DNA from: Curtobacterium sp. MCBD17_013
Lineage (GTDB): Bacteria; Actinomycetota; Actinomycetes; Actinomycetales; Microbacteriaceae
DNA length: 64,000 bases
Assembly: GCF_003234565.1 (NCBI RefSeq)
Contig: NZ_QKTU01000012.1
Location: 22,779-86,778, forward strand
Reading direction: 5' to 3'
Each line of letters starts with the position of its first letter. Position 1 is the stretch's first letter. Both the position numbers and the translations under genes were made by a program. Positions 51,156 to 61,540 of the stretch are shown piece after piece. A model generated the notes under the pieces. That model was given only the letters and a program-made list of their open reading frames with translations, was not told the origin of the DNA and made no database searches.

Positions 51156-53294
51156 TCAGGACCGCGGTTCGGCCTCGGCCAGACCGAGCACGTCGAGCAG
51201 CCACGCCAGCTCGAAGGCCCGCTCGCGCCAGGAGTCGTAGCGCCCGCTCACCCCGCCGTGTCCCGCCGCCATCTCGGTCTTGAGCAGCACCGGCGCACCG
51301 ACCTCGCGCAGGCGCGCCGTCCACTTGGCGGGCTCGACGTACAGCACCCGGGTGTCGTTGATCGACGTGACCGCCAGGATCCGCGGGTAGGTGACGTCGT
51401 CGCGGACGTTCTCGTACGGCGTGTACTCGCTCATGTACCGGTAGACCTCGGGGTCGTGCAGGGGATCGCCCCACTCGTCCCACTCGATCACCGTGAGCGG
51501 CAGGTCCGGGTCGAGGATGCTCGTCAGCGCGTCGACGAACGGGACCGCCGCCAGGATCCCCGCGAACCGGTCCGGTGCGATGTTCGCGACGGCGCCCATG
51601 AGCAGCCCGCCGGCGCTGCCGCCTTCGGCGACGATGCGGTCCGGCGTGGTGCGGCCGGTCGCGATCAGGTGGTCGGCGACCGCCACGAAGTCGGTGAACG
51701 TGTTCTTCTTGGTCAGGGTCTTGCCCTGCTCGTACCAGTGCCGGCCCATCTCGCCGCCGCCGCGGACGTGCGCGACCGCGAACACGACGCCGCGGTCGAG
51801 CAGCGACAGCCGCATGACGCTGAAACCGGGGTCGATGCTGTGCTCGTACGAGCCGTAGCCGTACAGGTGGACGGGAGCGGGCCTCCCGGCCGGCACCGCG
51901 TCGCGGCGCCACACGAGCGAGACGGGCACGCGCGTGCCGTCCGGTGCCGTCGCCCACTGGCGTTCCTGCACGTAGTCCTCGGAGCGGTGGCCGCCGAGCA
52001 CCGGCTGGCGCTTCCGCACCGTGATCGCGCCCGACGCGAGGTCGAGGTCGCCGACCGTCGACGGGGTCACGAACGACGTGAACGTCAGGCGCAGGGTGGG
52101 CTGGTCCCACTCGGGGTTGCCGCCGAAGCCCGCCGAGAACAGCTCCTCGTCGAACGGGACCTCGTGCGCGTCGCCGTACCCGTCGCCCTCGATCGGCACG
52201 ATCGCGACGCGGGGGAGCGCCTCGGACCGGTACTCGACCGCGAGGTGGTGGGCGAACGCGTCCACCGACTCGATGCGGCGCTCCGGGTCGTGCGCGATGA
52301 CCACGCGGCGGTCGCTCGCCGAGGTCGGGTCGTCGGCGGGCACGTCGACGAGCTCGAAGTTCTCGGCGCCGTCGTTGTGCAGGACGAGCAGCCGGTCACT
52401 CCCGCCGACGACCGCGTGCTCGACGTCGTACTCGACGCCCTCGCGACGCGGCCAGACGACGTGGAACTCGCCCGTCGGGTCCGCCGCGTCGAGCAGGTGG
52501 ACCTCGGACGTGATCTTCGACCCGAGCTCGATCACGATGTACTGCGACGACCGGGTCACGCCGACGCCGACCCAGTAGCGGTCGTCGGGCTCCTGGAACA
52601 CGGCGACGTCCTCGCCGGTCCCGCCGACCTCGTGCCGCCAGATGGTGTCCGGACGCCACGACTCGTCGACGGTGGGGTAGAACACGTACCGGCCCGACGG
52701 GTCGAACACGGCACCGGCCCCCGTGCCCTCGATGACGTCCGGCAGGTCCGCACCGCTCGTGAGGTCGCGCACGTGCAGCGTGTACCGCTCGTCGCCGGCC
52801 GTGTCGATGCCGTAGACCAGGCGCTCGCCGTCGTCGCTGACGTCGTACGTGCCGAGCGCGAAGAAGTCGTGCCCCGCGGCGAGCAGGTTGCCGTCGAGCA
52901 CCACCTGCTCGCCCGGCACCTCGGCGCCCGCCTCGACCTCGGGCGGGGTCCAGTCGTCCTCGTCGGTGATCGGCGCGCGGCAGTGGACGCCGTACTGGCT
53001 GCCCTCGCTCGTGCGCGTGAAGTACCAGAACCGGCCCATCCGCACCGGCACGCTGAGGTCGGTCTCCTGCACCCGGGCACGGATCTCGTCGAACAGCCGG
53101 TCGCGCAGCGGGGCGAGGTGCGCGGTCGCCGCGTCGGTGTACGCGTTCTCGGCTTCGAGGTACGCGAGCGTCTCCGGGGACTCCTTGTCACGGAGCCACT
53201 CGTAGTCGTCCACGAACCGGACCCCGTGGTGGGTCCGGGTGACCGGGTGCTTCGCGGCGATGGGAGGGGTGGTCGAGGACGCGTCGGAGCTCAC
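51156..53294 (-). CDS. S9 family peptidase (oligopeptidase B-like)
   Basis: A 712-residue prolyl-oligopeptidase family serine peptidase. An N-terminal seven-bladed propeller covers most of residues 70-420, and the alpha/beta hydrolase domain follows. The triad fits Ser 560 in EGGSAGG, Asp 647 in SINDTRV and His 679 in AAGHGG. HVRGGGEMGRHWYEQGK matches oligopeptidase B, which cleaves short peptides after basic residues. There is no signal peptide, so it is cytoplasmic. GTG 53294 lies 6 bases after a TAGGCT (53301-53306 on the plus strand), so the message is probably leaderless. Confidence 0.94.
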   Translation of the reverse strand: MSSDASSTTPPIAAKHPVTRTHHGVRFVDDYEWLRDKESPETLAYLEAENAYTDAATAHLAPLRDRLFDEIRARVQETDLSVPVRMGRFWYFTRTSEGSQYGVHCRAPITDEDDWTPPEVEAGAEVPGEQVVLDGNLLAAGHDFFALGTYDVSDDGERLVYGIDTAGDERYTLHVRDLTSGADLPDVIEGTGAGAVFDPSGRYVFYPTVDESWRPDTIWRHEVGGTGEDVAVFQEPDDRYWVGVGVTRSSQYIVIELGSKITSEVHLLDAADPTGEFHVVWPRREGVEYDVEHAVVGGSDRLLVLHNDGAENFELVDVPADDPTSASDRRVVIAHDPERRIESVDAFAHHLAVEYRSEALPRVAIVPIEGDGYGDAHEVPFDEELFSAGFGGNPEWDQPTLRLTFTSFVTPSTVGDLDLASGAITVRKRQPVLGGHRSEDYVQERQWATAPDGTRVPVSLVWRRDAVPAGRPAPVHLYGYGSYEHSIDPGFSVMRLSLLDRGVVFAVAHVRGGGEMGRHWYEQGKTLTKKNTFTDFVAVADHLIATGRTTPDRIVAEGGSAGGLLMGAVANIAPDRFAGILAAVPFVDALTSILDPDLPLTVIEWDEWGDPLHDPEVYRYMSEYTPYENVRDDVTYPRILAVTSINDTRVLYVEPAKWTARLREVGAPVLLKTEMAAGHGGVSGRYDSWRERAFELAWLLDVLGLAEAEPRS

Positions 53295-53394
53295 CGGCCC
53301 AGCCTAGGACGCGCTCCGGCGGTGCACCTGGACGGTCCGGGAGGCCCGGTGCTGGTGACCGAGATCGCATCCGCCGGTCGGTAGCGTGGTCCGC

Positions 53395-54603
53395 ATGAGC
53401 AAACGATCCTTCGTCATCACCGGTGCCCACGTCGTCCCCGTCGTCGGGGACGAGTTCGACGGCGGCGCGGTCGTCGTCGAGGACGGACGCATCACCGCGG
53501 CGGGCCCGGACGTCGCCGTGCCCGAGGGACTGCCGGTCGTCGACGCGGCGGGCACGTGGCTCGTGCCGGGCTTCGTCGAGGCGCACGGCCACGTCGGCAT
53601 CCACGAGGAGGCCAACGGCGTCGCGGGCAACGACACGAACGAGATGACCGGCCCGAACATGGCAGCCGTCCGCGCGATCGACGCGATCGACATCGACGAC
53701 GAGGGCTTCCGGGACGCGCTGTCCGGCGGCGTCACCGCGATCGTGGTCAAGCCGGGCTCGGGCAACCCCATCGGTGGCCAGACCGTCGCGATCAAGAGCT
53801 GGGGCGGCCGGACGATCGACGAGCAGCTCATCTCGGACAGTGTCAGCGTCAAGAGCGCGCTCGGCGAGAACCCGAAGCGCGTCTACGGGGCGAAGGACCA
53901 GACGCCGTCGACCCGCCTCGGGGTCGCGAAGGTGATCCGCGAGGCCTTCGTCGCCGCCGACCACTACCGCACCGCCCGTGCGGCCGCCGCGGGGAAGGGC
54001 GAGCCGTTCGAACGCGACCTCACCAAGGAGACGCTCGCGCGCGTCCTCGACGGGGAGCTCGCCTGGGACCAGCACACGCACCGCCACGACGACATCGCCA
54101 CCGCGATCCGCCTGTCCGAGGAGTTCGGTTACCGGCTCGTCGTCAACCACGGCACCGAGGGGCACAAGCTCGCGGGTCTCCTCGCCGAGAAGGACATCCC
54201 CGTCGTGTACGGCCCGCTGTTCACGAGTCGCTCGAAGGTGGAGCTCCGGGACCGCGCGATCACGAACCTCGCCGAGATCGCGGCGGCCGGGGTCCGGGTC
54301 GCGATCACGACGGACGCGCCCGTCGTGCCGATCAACATGCTCGTGCTGCAGGCGACGATGGCGGTCAAGGAGGGCCTGCCCCGGCAGACGGCGCTCGAGG
54401 CGCTGACGACGAACCCGGCGACGTTCCTCGGCTTCGGCGACCGCGTCGGTCAGATCACACCCGGCTACGACGCCGACCTCGTGCTCTGGTCGGGCGACCC
54501 GCTCGACGCGACCTCGCGGGCGCTCCGCGTCTTCATCGACGGCGCCGAGGTCTACACGTGGGACGCGGAGGCGCACCGCGGGGTGACCGTGCCGCGGTTC
54601 TGA
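53395..54603 (+). CDS. amidohydrolase family protein
   Basis: A 402-residue metal-dependent hydrolase of the imidazolonepropionase/dihydroorotase-like type. The N-terminal beta-sandwich precedes the metal motif PGFVEAHGHVGIHEE, and later His and Asp ligands are likely in RLVVNHGTEG and VAITTDAPVVP. The end DRVGQITPGYDADLVLWSGDPLD is typical of the family. The substrate is unknown. ATG 53395 lies 7 bases after TAGCGT (53382-53387) without a ribosome site, indicating a leaderless message; an upstream GTG at 53386 would be inside that promoter. It is divergent from the S9 peptidase gene. Confidence 0.88.
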   Translation: MSKRSFVITGAHVVPVVGDEFDGGAVVVEDGRITAAGPDVAVPEGLPVVDAAGTWLVPGFVEAHGHVGIHEEANGVAGNDTNEMTGPNMAAVRAIDAIDIDDEGFRDALSGGVTAIVVKPGSGNPIGGQTVAIKSWGGRTIDEQLISDSVSVKSALGENPKRVYGAKDQTPSTRLGVAKVIREAFVAADHYRTARAAAAGKGEPFERDLTKETLARVLDGELAWDQHTHRHDDIATAIRLSEEFGYRLVVNHGTEGHKLAGLLAEKDIPVVYGPLFTSRSKVELRDRAITNLAEIAAAGVRVAITTDAPVVPINMLVLQATMAVKEGLPRQTALEALTTNPATFLGFGDRVGQITPGYDADLVLWSGDPLDATSRALRVFIDGAEVYTWDAEAHRGVTVPRF

Positions 54604-54630
54604 CCCCCGACCGCCCGCCGCGGCGCCGGT

Positions 54631-54680
54631 CGGGAGGCCCGGATCGCGACCGCCGTGCCGGGCGCGGCTCGGGCCTCCCG
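54631..54680. repeat. inverted pair of CGGGAGGCCCG words in a 3' intergenic space
   Basis: CGGGAGGCCCG (54631-54641) and its complement CGGGCCTCCCG (54670-54680) form an 11-bp inverted repeat with a 28-base loop, between the convergent ends of the amidohydrolase and pabC-like genes. It can act as a terminator and is one of the dispersed copies discussed under findings. Confidence 0.7.
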
Positions 54681-54709
54681 GCCGTCCGCCGGGTCACGGC
54701 GTCCGGCGC

Positions 54710-55600
54710 CTACGCGGTGCGGTCGAGCAGGAACGTGTTCATCGCGGCGGTGAGCTCGAGGTCCATGTCGCGCACGTCGCCGTTGACGGAACGGATCGGG
54801 GCAGCGAGCCGGGAGCTCGACACGAGCCACAGTGCGTCGGCGGCACGGAGGTCGTCGAGCGTCACGAGCTCGTACGAGGTCGCGATCCCGCGGTCCTCGG
54901 CGAAGGCGAAGACGTCCGCCTGCGTCGTCCCCGCGAGGATGCCGATGTCGGTCCGGGGCGTGACGAGGTCGTCGCCGCGTCGGAGCAGGAGCGTCGAGCG
55001 CGGGCCCTCGAGGACGTAGCCGTCGGTCGAGACGAACAGGGCGTCGTCGGCCCCGCGGCGAGCCGCCTCACGCAGGGCGGCCATGTTCACGGCGTACGAC
55101 AGGGTCTTGGCGCCCTGGAGCAGCCAGGGACTCGTGCGGGCGACGTCGTGGCGGTACCCGCGGTCGAGCGTGACGACGGCGATGCCCTGCTCGCGGGGCA
55201 TGGTGTACTCCTCGGCCGGGGCCGCGTACACGTAGCCCGTCGGTCGGCCGTCGCCCTCGACGCCGCGGGACATCACGGTCTTGCAGTAGGCCTCGCGGAC
55301 CGGATCGAGTTCCGCGACGACGGCCTCGACCGCGCGGCGCCAGACGTCGAGGTCGGGTGCGGGCAGGTCGAGCATCGCGGCCGAGCGGGCGAGACGGTCG
55401 AGGTGTGCCTCGAGTGCCTGCGGTCGACCGTCCGTGACGTTCAGGGTCTCGAACACGCCGTCACCGCGGACCAAGCCGAGGTCGAGCACCTGGACGTGCG
55501 GCTCGATCGGACCCTCGAAGGTGAACGCGTCGGCGCCGGGGTCGTGCGCCTCGGCGTGCTGGGAGGGACGGTTCAGGATCGCGAGGACGGTTTCGGTCAT
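54710..55600 (-). CDS. pabC: aminodeoxychorismate lyase-like class IV PLP enzyme
   Basis: A 296-residue PLP-dependent fold-type IV enzyme (branched-chain aminotransferase/PabC/DAAT group). The lysine that holds PLP fits LLQGAKTLSYAVN (about Lys 165), and EGPRSTLLLRRGDDLVTPR with GILAGTTQ matches the family. Small size and GDGVFETLNVTDGRPQALEAH fit 4-amino-4-deoxychorismate lyase, which makes p-aminobenzoate for folate; a branched-chain or D-amino acid aminotransferase cannot be excluded. The start is ATG 55600; an upstream in-frame ATG at 55618 has no better support. No folate genes are adjacent. Confidence 0.8.
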   Translation of the reverse strand: MTETVLAILNRPSQHAEAHDPGADAFTFEGPIEPHVQVLDLGLVRGDGVFETLNVTDGRPQALEAHLDRLARSAAMLDLPAPDLDVWRRAVEAVVAELDPVREAYCKTVMSRGVEGDGRPTGYVYAAPAEEYTMPREQGIAVVTLDRGYRHDVARTSPWLLQGAKTLSYAVNMAALREAARRGADDALFVSTDGYVLEGPRSTLLLRRGDDLVTPRTDIGILAGTTQADVFAFAEDRGIATSYELVTLDDLRAADALWLVSSSRLAAPIRSVNGDVRDMDLELTAAMNTFLLDRTA

Positions 55601-55673
55601 GCGGTCAGTCAAGCGCATCCGCTGCCGGTCCCCGGGCCTGGTCCGCGGGTGTCCGCGGATGCGTCGGACCGGG

Positions 55674-56024
55674 TCAGCGGCCCTCGGGGATCGCGCCCAT
55701 GAGCTTCCAGACCGCGCTCGACAGCTCCGGGTGCGCGAGCGCGATGCGCCGGAGGCGGTGGTACTCCTCGCCGTGCACCGTACCCGACCCCGACGACGGG
55801 TGCTGGGTGCGTCCGCCGGCACGGTGCTCGATGCGGGAGTCGACCTCGATGGCCTCGGCGCGGAGGATCAGCACGACCTGCTCGTCGACCGTCGGGATCA
55901 GGTGCATGAACTCCCACGGGTCGTCACCCTGGCGACAGCGGTGTTCGACGATGACGGCGATCTCCTCCGCCGCCTCGGCACGGAGCACCTCGAGGCTCCG
56001 CCCCGCGTTCCGGGACTCAGCCAC
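55674..56024 (-). CDS. hypothetical protein
   Basis: A protein of about 116 residues without a family I know. It has VLRAEAAEEIAVIVEHRC, then VDEQVVLILRAEAIEVDSRIEHRAG and a short helical end (EEYHRLRRIALAHPELSSAVWKLMG). GTG 56024 is preferred because a likely -10 (TAGGCT, 56056-56061 on the plus strand) lies just upstream of it and downstream of the earlier ATG at 56081, so that earlier start would not be in the message. It is divergent from the NUDIX gene with about 100 bases between starts. The function is unknown. Confidence 0.5.
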   Translation of the reverse strand: MAESRNAGRSLEVLRAEAAEEIAVIVEHRCRQGDDPWEFMHLIPTVDEQVVLILRAEAIEVDSRIEHRAGGRTQHPSSGSGTVHGEEYHRLRRIALAHPELSSAVWKLMGAIPEGR

Positions 56025-56121
56025 GGTGTGCCCGTACCTGCGCTGCCATGGAGCGAGCCTACGCCACGCCTTCGGGGACATCGACGCCGCGCTCCCCGGC
56101 GTGCTCGGGCAGACTCGGAGC

Positions 56122-56640
56122 GTGCCGCACGTCGCGTCGAAGGACCAGCACCCGCGGGTGTGTGTCGTCTACCTGCTCCGATCCGGGCCCGCCGGGGTCG
56201 AGGTCCTGCTCGGACGGAAGCGGCGGGGGCTCGGGGTCGGACGGCTCGTCGGCCCCGGCGGCAAGCTCGAGCCCGGCGAGGACGCCCGCTCGGCCGCGGT
56301 GCGTGAGGTCGCGGAGGAGGTCGGGCTCGAGGTCCGTGCCGAGGACCTCGAGCCGCGGGGGACGCTCGACTACCGCTTCCCGTTCCGGCCGTCGTGGAGT
56401 CAGGTCTCGGACGTGTTCGTCGCCGAGCGGTGGGACGGCGAGCCGCGCGGTGGCGACGAGCTCGAACCGGGCTGGGTCCCCGTCGACGCCGTGCCCTACG
56501 ACGCCTTGTGGGACGACGCCCGCTACTGGCTGCCGGGGGTCCTGCGCGGCGGGAGCGTCCGTGCGCGGTTCACCTTCGGCGAGGACTGTGCCACGGTGTC
56601 CGGGTTCACCGGGTCCGGCGTCCGTGCGGCGGTCGACTGA
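56122..56640 (+). CDS. NUDIX hydrolase (8-oxo-dGTP diphosphatase-like)
   Basis: A 172-residue NUDIX enzyme. The Nudix box spans about residues 46-68, GGKLEPGEDARSAAVREVAEE, matching GX5EX7REUXEEXGU. The context RLVGPGGKLEPGED and LDYRFPFRPSW resembles MTH1/8-oxo-dGTP cleaners that protect the nucleotide pool, but many substrates are possible. GTG 56122 lies 6 bases after CAGACT, suggesting a leaderless message. The 3' end overlaps the convergent ABC-2-type gene by 35 bases. That is an unusual arrangement in which the two transcripts are complementary at their ends. Confidence 0.88.
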   Translation: MPHVASKDQHPRVCVVYLLRSGPAGVEVLLGRKRRGLGVGRLVGPGGKLEPGEDARSAAVREVAEEVGLEVRAEDLEPRGTLDYRFPFRPSWSQVSDVFVAERWDGEPRGGDELEPGWVPVDAVPYDALWDDARYWLPGVLRGGSVRARFTFGEDCATVSGFTGSGVRAAVD

Positions 56641-58051
56641 TCGCGACGGCGCCGGTGCGGGGTGCGGCGGTGCCCTCGAGGCCCTCGAGCCCGCCCGTGA
56701 AGACGTCGCCCGTCATCCGGGCGTCCTGGAACCCCGCGTCGTGGTGGTCGTCACCGTCGCCTCGGCCGGGGCGGATGGTGCTCAGCGTGCCCGTCTCGGT
56801 CGACTGGAGTCCGTGCCGCGCGAGTTCCTCGTCGCGCTGCTGGCCCAGGAAATCGCGGTTCGCGGTCTGCGCGTCCCCGAACATCGTCGTGCGACCGGTG
56901 ACGATCATCCGGATGCGGCGGTGCTCCCACCACATCTTGCCGACGACCATGAGCACGATCCCGGCCGCGGCGTAGGAGGCCATCGTGACCAGCCCGCGCT
57001 CGTACGAGGGTCCGACCCCGTACACCGTGTGCTTGATCATCTCGACCATGCTCGAGCCCACCACGACGTGGTTCAGCCAGGCGAACGGCTCCGGCATGAA
57101 CCACTTCGGGTAGGCGCCACCCGACGACGGCATCGACAGGAAGACGAAACAGATCATGGCGGGTGCGGCGATGAACCGCCCGGCGAAGTAGCTCAGGCCG
57201 TTCACGGTCAGTCCGATGGCGACGATCCAGCCCCAGGCGATGAGCACGAGCGCGGCGAAGTGTCCGTGGATGGCGCCGACGACCGGGCCGGCCAGGGTGT
57301 TCGTGATGAGGGAGATGACGATCCCGCCCACCACGATGACCGCGACGCGCGTGCGGTGGCGCAGCGGGCCGCCCATGATGCCGATGAACATCGCCACCAT
57401 GTACCCGCCGATGCACCACGCGAGCATGACGTACATGGCGACGGTGCCGTACTCGTCCCAGCGTGGCAACGGGGCGAGTTCGGTGATCGTCGGTGCCGGA
57501 CCCCCACCGGCCGTGATCACCGACGACAGGGTCGCGGGGACGAGGCTCGCCACCTGGAACTGGTGCGCGCTCGCCTTGAACACCGTGTTCGACGACGGGT
57601 CGTAGGCGACCGCCATGAGTCCGCTCACCACGTCGTGCTTCGCGCGGGTGAGCGAGTCGACCGTGTGGAACACGTACTCGCCGGGCAGGGCCTTGTGCAC
57701 GGCCGCGACGAGTGCCGGGTCCGACCCGACCAGCGCGATCGGGACGTCGTGCGGATGGGGTGCGTGGAACGCCGCGATGTAGCACAGGCAGAACCCGACG
57801 ATGAAGAACAGGGGCATCCAGAGCTGCAGGCCGATGAGTTGCAGCGAGGGGTGGAGGGTTCCGTACCAGCGGCGGTAGCGACTGATGTGCTGGGGCTCGG
57901 GCGCACGGGTCACGGTCCGTCCCCGCCCGGCGATGCGGGTACCCCGACGCGGCGACGATCCCCGGGTCGCCGGCCTCGTGGTGCGGGCCGTCGGTGTGCT
58001 GCGGTGCACTCCGGCACGGTCCGGGACGTCGTTGTTGCGCGGTGTGCTCAC
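56606..58051 (-). CDS. membrane protein of ABC-2/DUF3533 (YhgE-like) type
   Basis: A 481-residue membrane protein. A basic, disordered N-terminus (about 1-50) leads to a first helix (LIGLQLWMPLFFIVGFCLCYI) and an extracytoplasmic domain (about 75-180). Five or six helices follow in the C-terminal half, and a polar tail of about 90 residues ends the protein. This is the topology of YhgE/Pip and DUF3533 ABC-2-like proteins, which may be exporters or envelope factors; no ATPase gene is adjacent. GTG 58051 is chosen because the TACCCT -10-like sequence and an AGAGAGGTGG site lie upstream; the open frame starts earlier at 58123 in a less likely place. Confidence 0.7.
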   Translation of the reverse strand: MSTPRNNDVPDRAGVHRSTPTARTTRPATRGSSPRRGTRIAGRGRTVTRAPEPQHISRYRRWYGTLHPSLQLIGLQLWMPLFFIVGFCLCYIAAFHAPHPHDVPIALVGSDPALVAAVHKALPGEYVFHTVDSLTRAKHDVVSGLMAVAYDPSSNTVFKASAHQFQVASLVPATLSSVITAGGGPAPTITELAPLPRWDEYGTVAMYVMLAWCIGGYMVAMFIGIMGGPLRHRTRVAVIVVGGIVISLITNTLAGPVVGAIHGHFAALVLIAWGWIVAIGLTVNGLSYFAGRFIAAPAMICFVFLSMPSSGGAYPKWFMPEPFAWLNHVVVGSSMVEMIKHTVYGVGPSYERGLVTMASYAAAGIVLMVVGKMWWEHRRIRMIVTGRTTMFGDAQTANRDFLGQQRDEELARHGLQSTETGTLSTIRPGRGDGDDHHDAGFQDARMTGDVFTGGLEGLEGTAAPRTGAVAISRPPHGRRTR

Positions 58052-58147
58052 GCGGGCTGGGCCACCTCTCTGGGCTTCGGACGGAGGCTTCCAGGGTACG
58101 CCGCGGCCGCTTCGAGCCCACATGGCCGGGAGGTGCGGGCCGCGCGG

Positions 58148-59836
58148 TCAGGACCGGCTGCGGCCCGCCTGGGACGAGTCCATCGCGAGCTCCTCGGCGT
58201 CCAGGCTGATGAGGACGCGGCGCATGACCTCTTCGTCCAGGGCGCCGTGCTCGCGCTCGCGCAGCACGACCTCGCGCCGGCGGGCGAGGAGCTCGCGCCG
58301 GACCGCCTGGACCTCGGCGGCGGTGAGCCGGGACGGGGCCTCGCGGGCGTCGAGGCGCTCGTCCTCGGCGTCGTGCTGGAAGTCCTCGGCCTGCCGCTCC
58401 AAGCGCCGCCGCAGCCGGCCCACGGTCGCGTCCACGGCCTCCCGTCCGTACCGCTCCGCCCAGACGTCCTGCCGCTCGCGGATCAGGTCGATCGCCGCCT
58501 CGGTCGTGCGGTGGGACAACAGGAGCTCGGCCGCGGTGTCGCGCTCGTGCTCGCCCGGGTCGTGGACGTGCAGACGGCGGATGACGATCGGCAGGGTGAG
58601 CCCCTGCAGCAGGAGGGTCCCCACGGTGACGACGAACGCGATGAGGAAGATGGTGTCCTGCGCGGGGATGTGCGTCGGCGAGGACACGACGGCGACGGCG
58701 GCGGCCAGGGTGACCACGCCGCGCATCCCCGTCCACGAGATCACCGTGAGCTCCTGCCAGGTCATCCGTGGTTCGGCCGCGCCGCGGAGCCACCGGAGGC
58801 GCGGCCTGCCCCGGGTCGCGCGGACGACGAGCGGTCGGAGCCAGCGCCCGTTCAGGCGGCGCCGCCAGTACGACAGGAACACGAACGCGGGACGGACGAG
58901 CACGACGACGCCGAGCACCACGAAGGCCACCCCGACGCTCTCGAGCAGGCTGCGGTCGCTGGCGAGCGTCTCGCGCACGACCGTGTTGAGCTGCAGCCCG
59001 ATGAGCGCGAACACGAAGCCCTCGAGGATGACGTCGGCGCTCGTCCACAGTGGGCGCTCCTGGAGACGGGTCTCGTAGCCCTCCTTCGGCGAGTTGTACC
59101 CGATGTACAGGCCGGCCGTGACGACCGCGATCACGCCCGAGCCGCCGAGTTCCTCGGCGAGGACGTAGGCCACGAACGGGAGCAGGATGCTCATGATGGT
59201 CGCGATCACCGGGTCGCCCAGCCGCATCCGGAGCCAGTGCACGAGCACGCCGAGGACCCCGCCGACCAGGAGTCCCACGACGATCGCCAGGGCGAAGATC
59301 CCGGCGTCCTCCCACAGGGTCAGCGACTCGCCCGCGATGATGAGCGTGAAGACGCGGACGAGGGTCAGGGACGCCGCGTCGTTGATGAGGCTCTCGCCCG
59401 ACAGCACGGTCATCACGCGGCGGGGGAGCCCGAGCTTCCGGCCGATCGCCGCGGCCGACACGGCGTCGGGCGGGGCGACGATCGCGCCGACGAGGATCGC
59501 GGCGGGCAGGGTCATGTCCGGTACGAGCAGGTAGGCGACGGCGCCGACGACGATCGCGGTCACGATCACGAGCACGATGCCGAGCCGACGGATCTGCCGG
59601 AGCGACTGCCGGAAGCTCTGCCACGTCACGTCGAGCGCCGCGGAGTACAGCAGCGGCGGCAGCACCACGGTGAGGATGACGTCGGAGTCGATCTCGATGT
59701 GCGGCAGCCCGGGGACGAACGAGGCGGCGAGCGCGGCGGCGGTGACGAGGAGCGGCGCGGGCAGGCCCTTGGCGCGGGCGAACGCGGTGAGCGCGAGGGA
59801 CACCACGAGGACCACGAGCAGTTCGGCGATGTCCAT
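58148..59836 (-). CDS. CPA1-family cation:proton antiporter
   Basis: A 562-residue Na+/H+-type antiporter. Twelve or so helices cover residues 1-410. Conserved family stretches are present: AIVAPPDAVSAAAI, the ion-site segment LSGESLINDAASL and SWTGMRGVVTLAAA. A cytoplasmic helical tail of about 150 residues (EHERDTAAELLLSHRTTEAAIDL to the Glu-rich end) follows, as in NhaP-like proteins with regulatory tails. ATG 59836 has an AGGACTCC stretch upstream. It is divergent from the PiT gene, with 178 bases between starts that contain a GGGCG/CGCCC hairpin. Confidence 0.9.
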   Translation of the reverse strand: MDIAELLVVLVVSLALTAFARAKGLPAPLLVTAAALAASFVPGLPHIEIDSDVILTVVLPPLLYSAALDVTWQSFRQSLRQIRRLGIVLVIVTAIVVGAVAYLLVPDMTLPAAILVGAIVAPPDAVSAAAIGRKLGLPRRVMTVLSGESLINDAASLTLVRVFTLIIAGESLTLWEDAGIFALAIVVGLLVGGVLGVLVHWLRMRLGDPVIATIMSILLPFVAYVLAEELGGSGVIAVVTAGLYIGYNSPKEGYETRLQERPLWTSADVILEGFVFALIGLQLNTVVRETLASDRSLLESVGVAFVVLGVVVLVRPAFVFLSYWRRRLNGRWLRPLVVRATRGRPRLRWLRGAAEPRMTWQELTVISWTGMRGVVTLAAAVAVVSSPTHIPAQDTIFLIAFVVTVGTLLLQGLTLPIVIRRLHVHDPGEHERDTAAELLLSHRTTEAAIDLIRERQDVWAERYGREAVDATVGRLRRRLERQAEDFQHDAEDERLDAREAPSRLTAAEVQAVRRELLARRREVVLREREHGALDEEVMRRVLISLDAEELAMDSSQAGRSRS

Positions 59837-60014
59837 CGGGCGGGAGTCCTCTCGTCGTCGGCCTGTCCATCTTCTCAGAGACCGCCTGGTGCGGGCTGGA
59901 CGGGCCCTGAGCGCGACGACAGCGGACGAGGACGGGCGGTGCTCGCCCACGGAGTGGACGGGGGATGGACATCAGGTTGCCCCGCGGTGCCCGGAACTGG
60001 GAGACTCGTCGGCG

Positions 60015-61267
<1,253 letters not shown>

Positions 61268-61271
<4 letters not shown>

Positions 61272-61483
61272 TCGACTGGGGAGGCTTCTTGCTCGTCGTG
61301 CTCGTCGCGCTGATCTCCGCGTGCTTCGTCACCTCGGTGTACGGGCTCGGACTCCGTCTGTGGGTCACCGGGCGCGACGGCCGCGCGCGGTCGGCGCGCG
61401 CGGCGGCGGTGCTGTGCTTCGCGGTCTGCGCGGCCACGGTGCTGTACGGGGTGTACCTGATCGTCCCGCAGTTCCACCAGTAG
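61268..61483 (+). CDS. small two-helix membrane protein downstream of PiT
   Basis: A 71-residue protein with two probable helices (WGGFLLVVLVALISACFVTSVYG and AAAVLCFAVCAATVLYGVYLIV) around a basic loop. ATG 61268 overlaps the phosphate transporter stop by 4 bases (ATGA), which implies translational coupling. Such short companions of PiT transporters are often annotated as hypothetical in actinobacteria and may be regulatory subunits, but this is inference. No metal motif is evident. Confidence 0.75.
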
Positions 61484-61540
61484 CCCCGTCGGCCCGGTCA
61501 CGAGACCGACGGAGCGGGCGCGGGTCGGGCCTCCCGGCCG

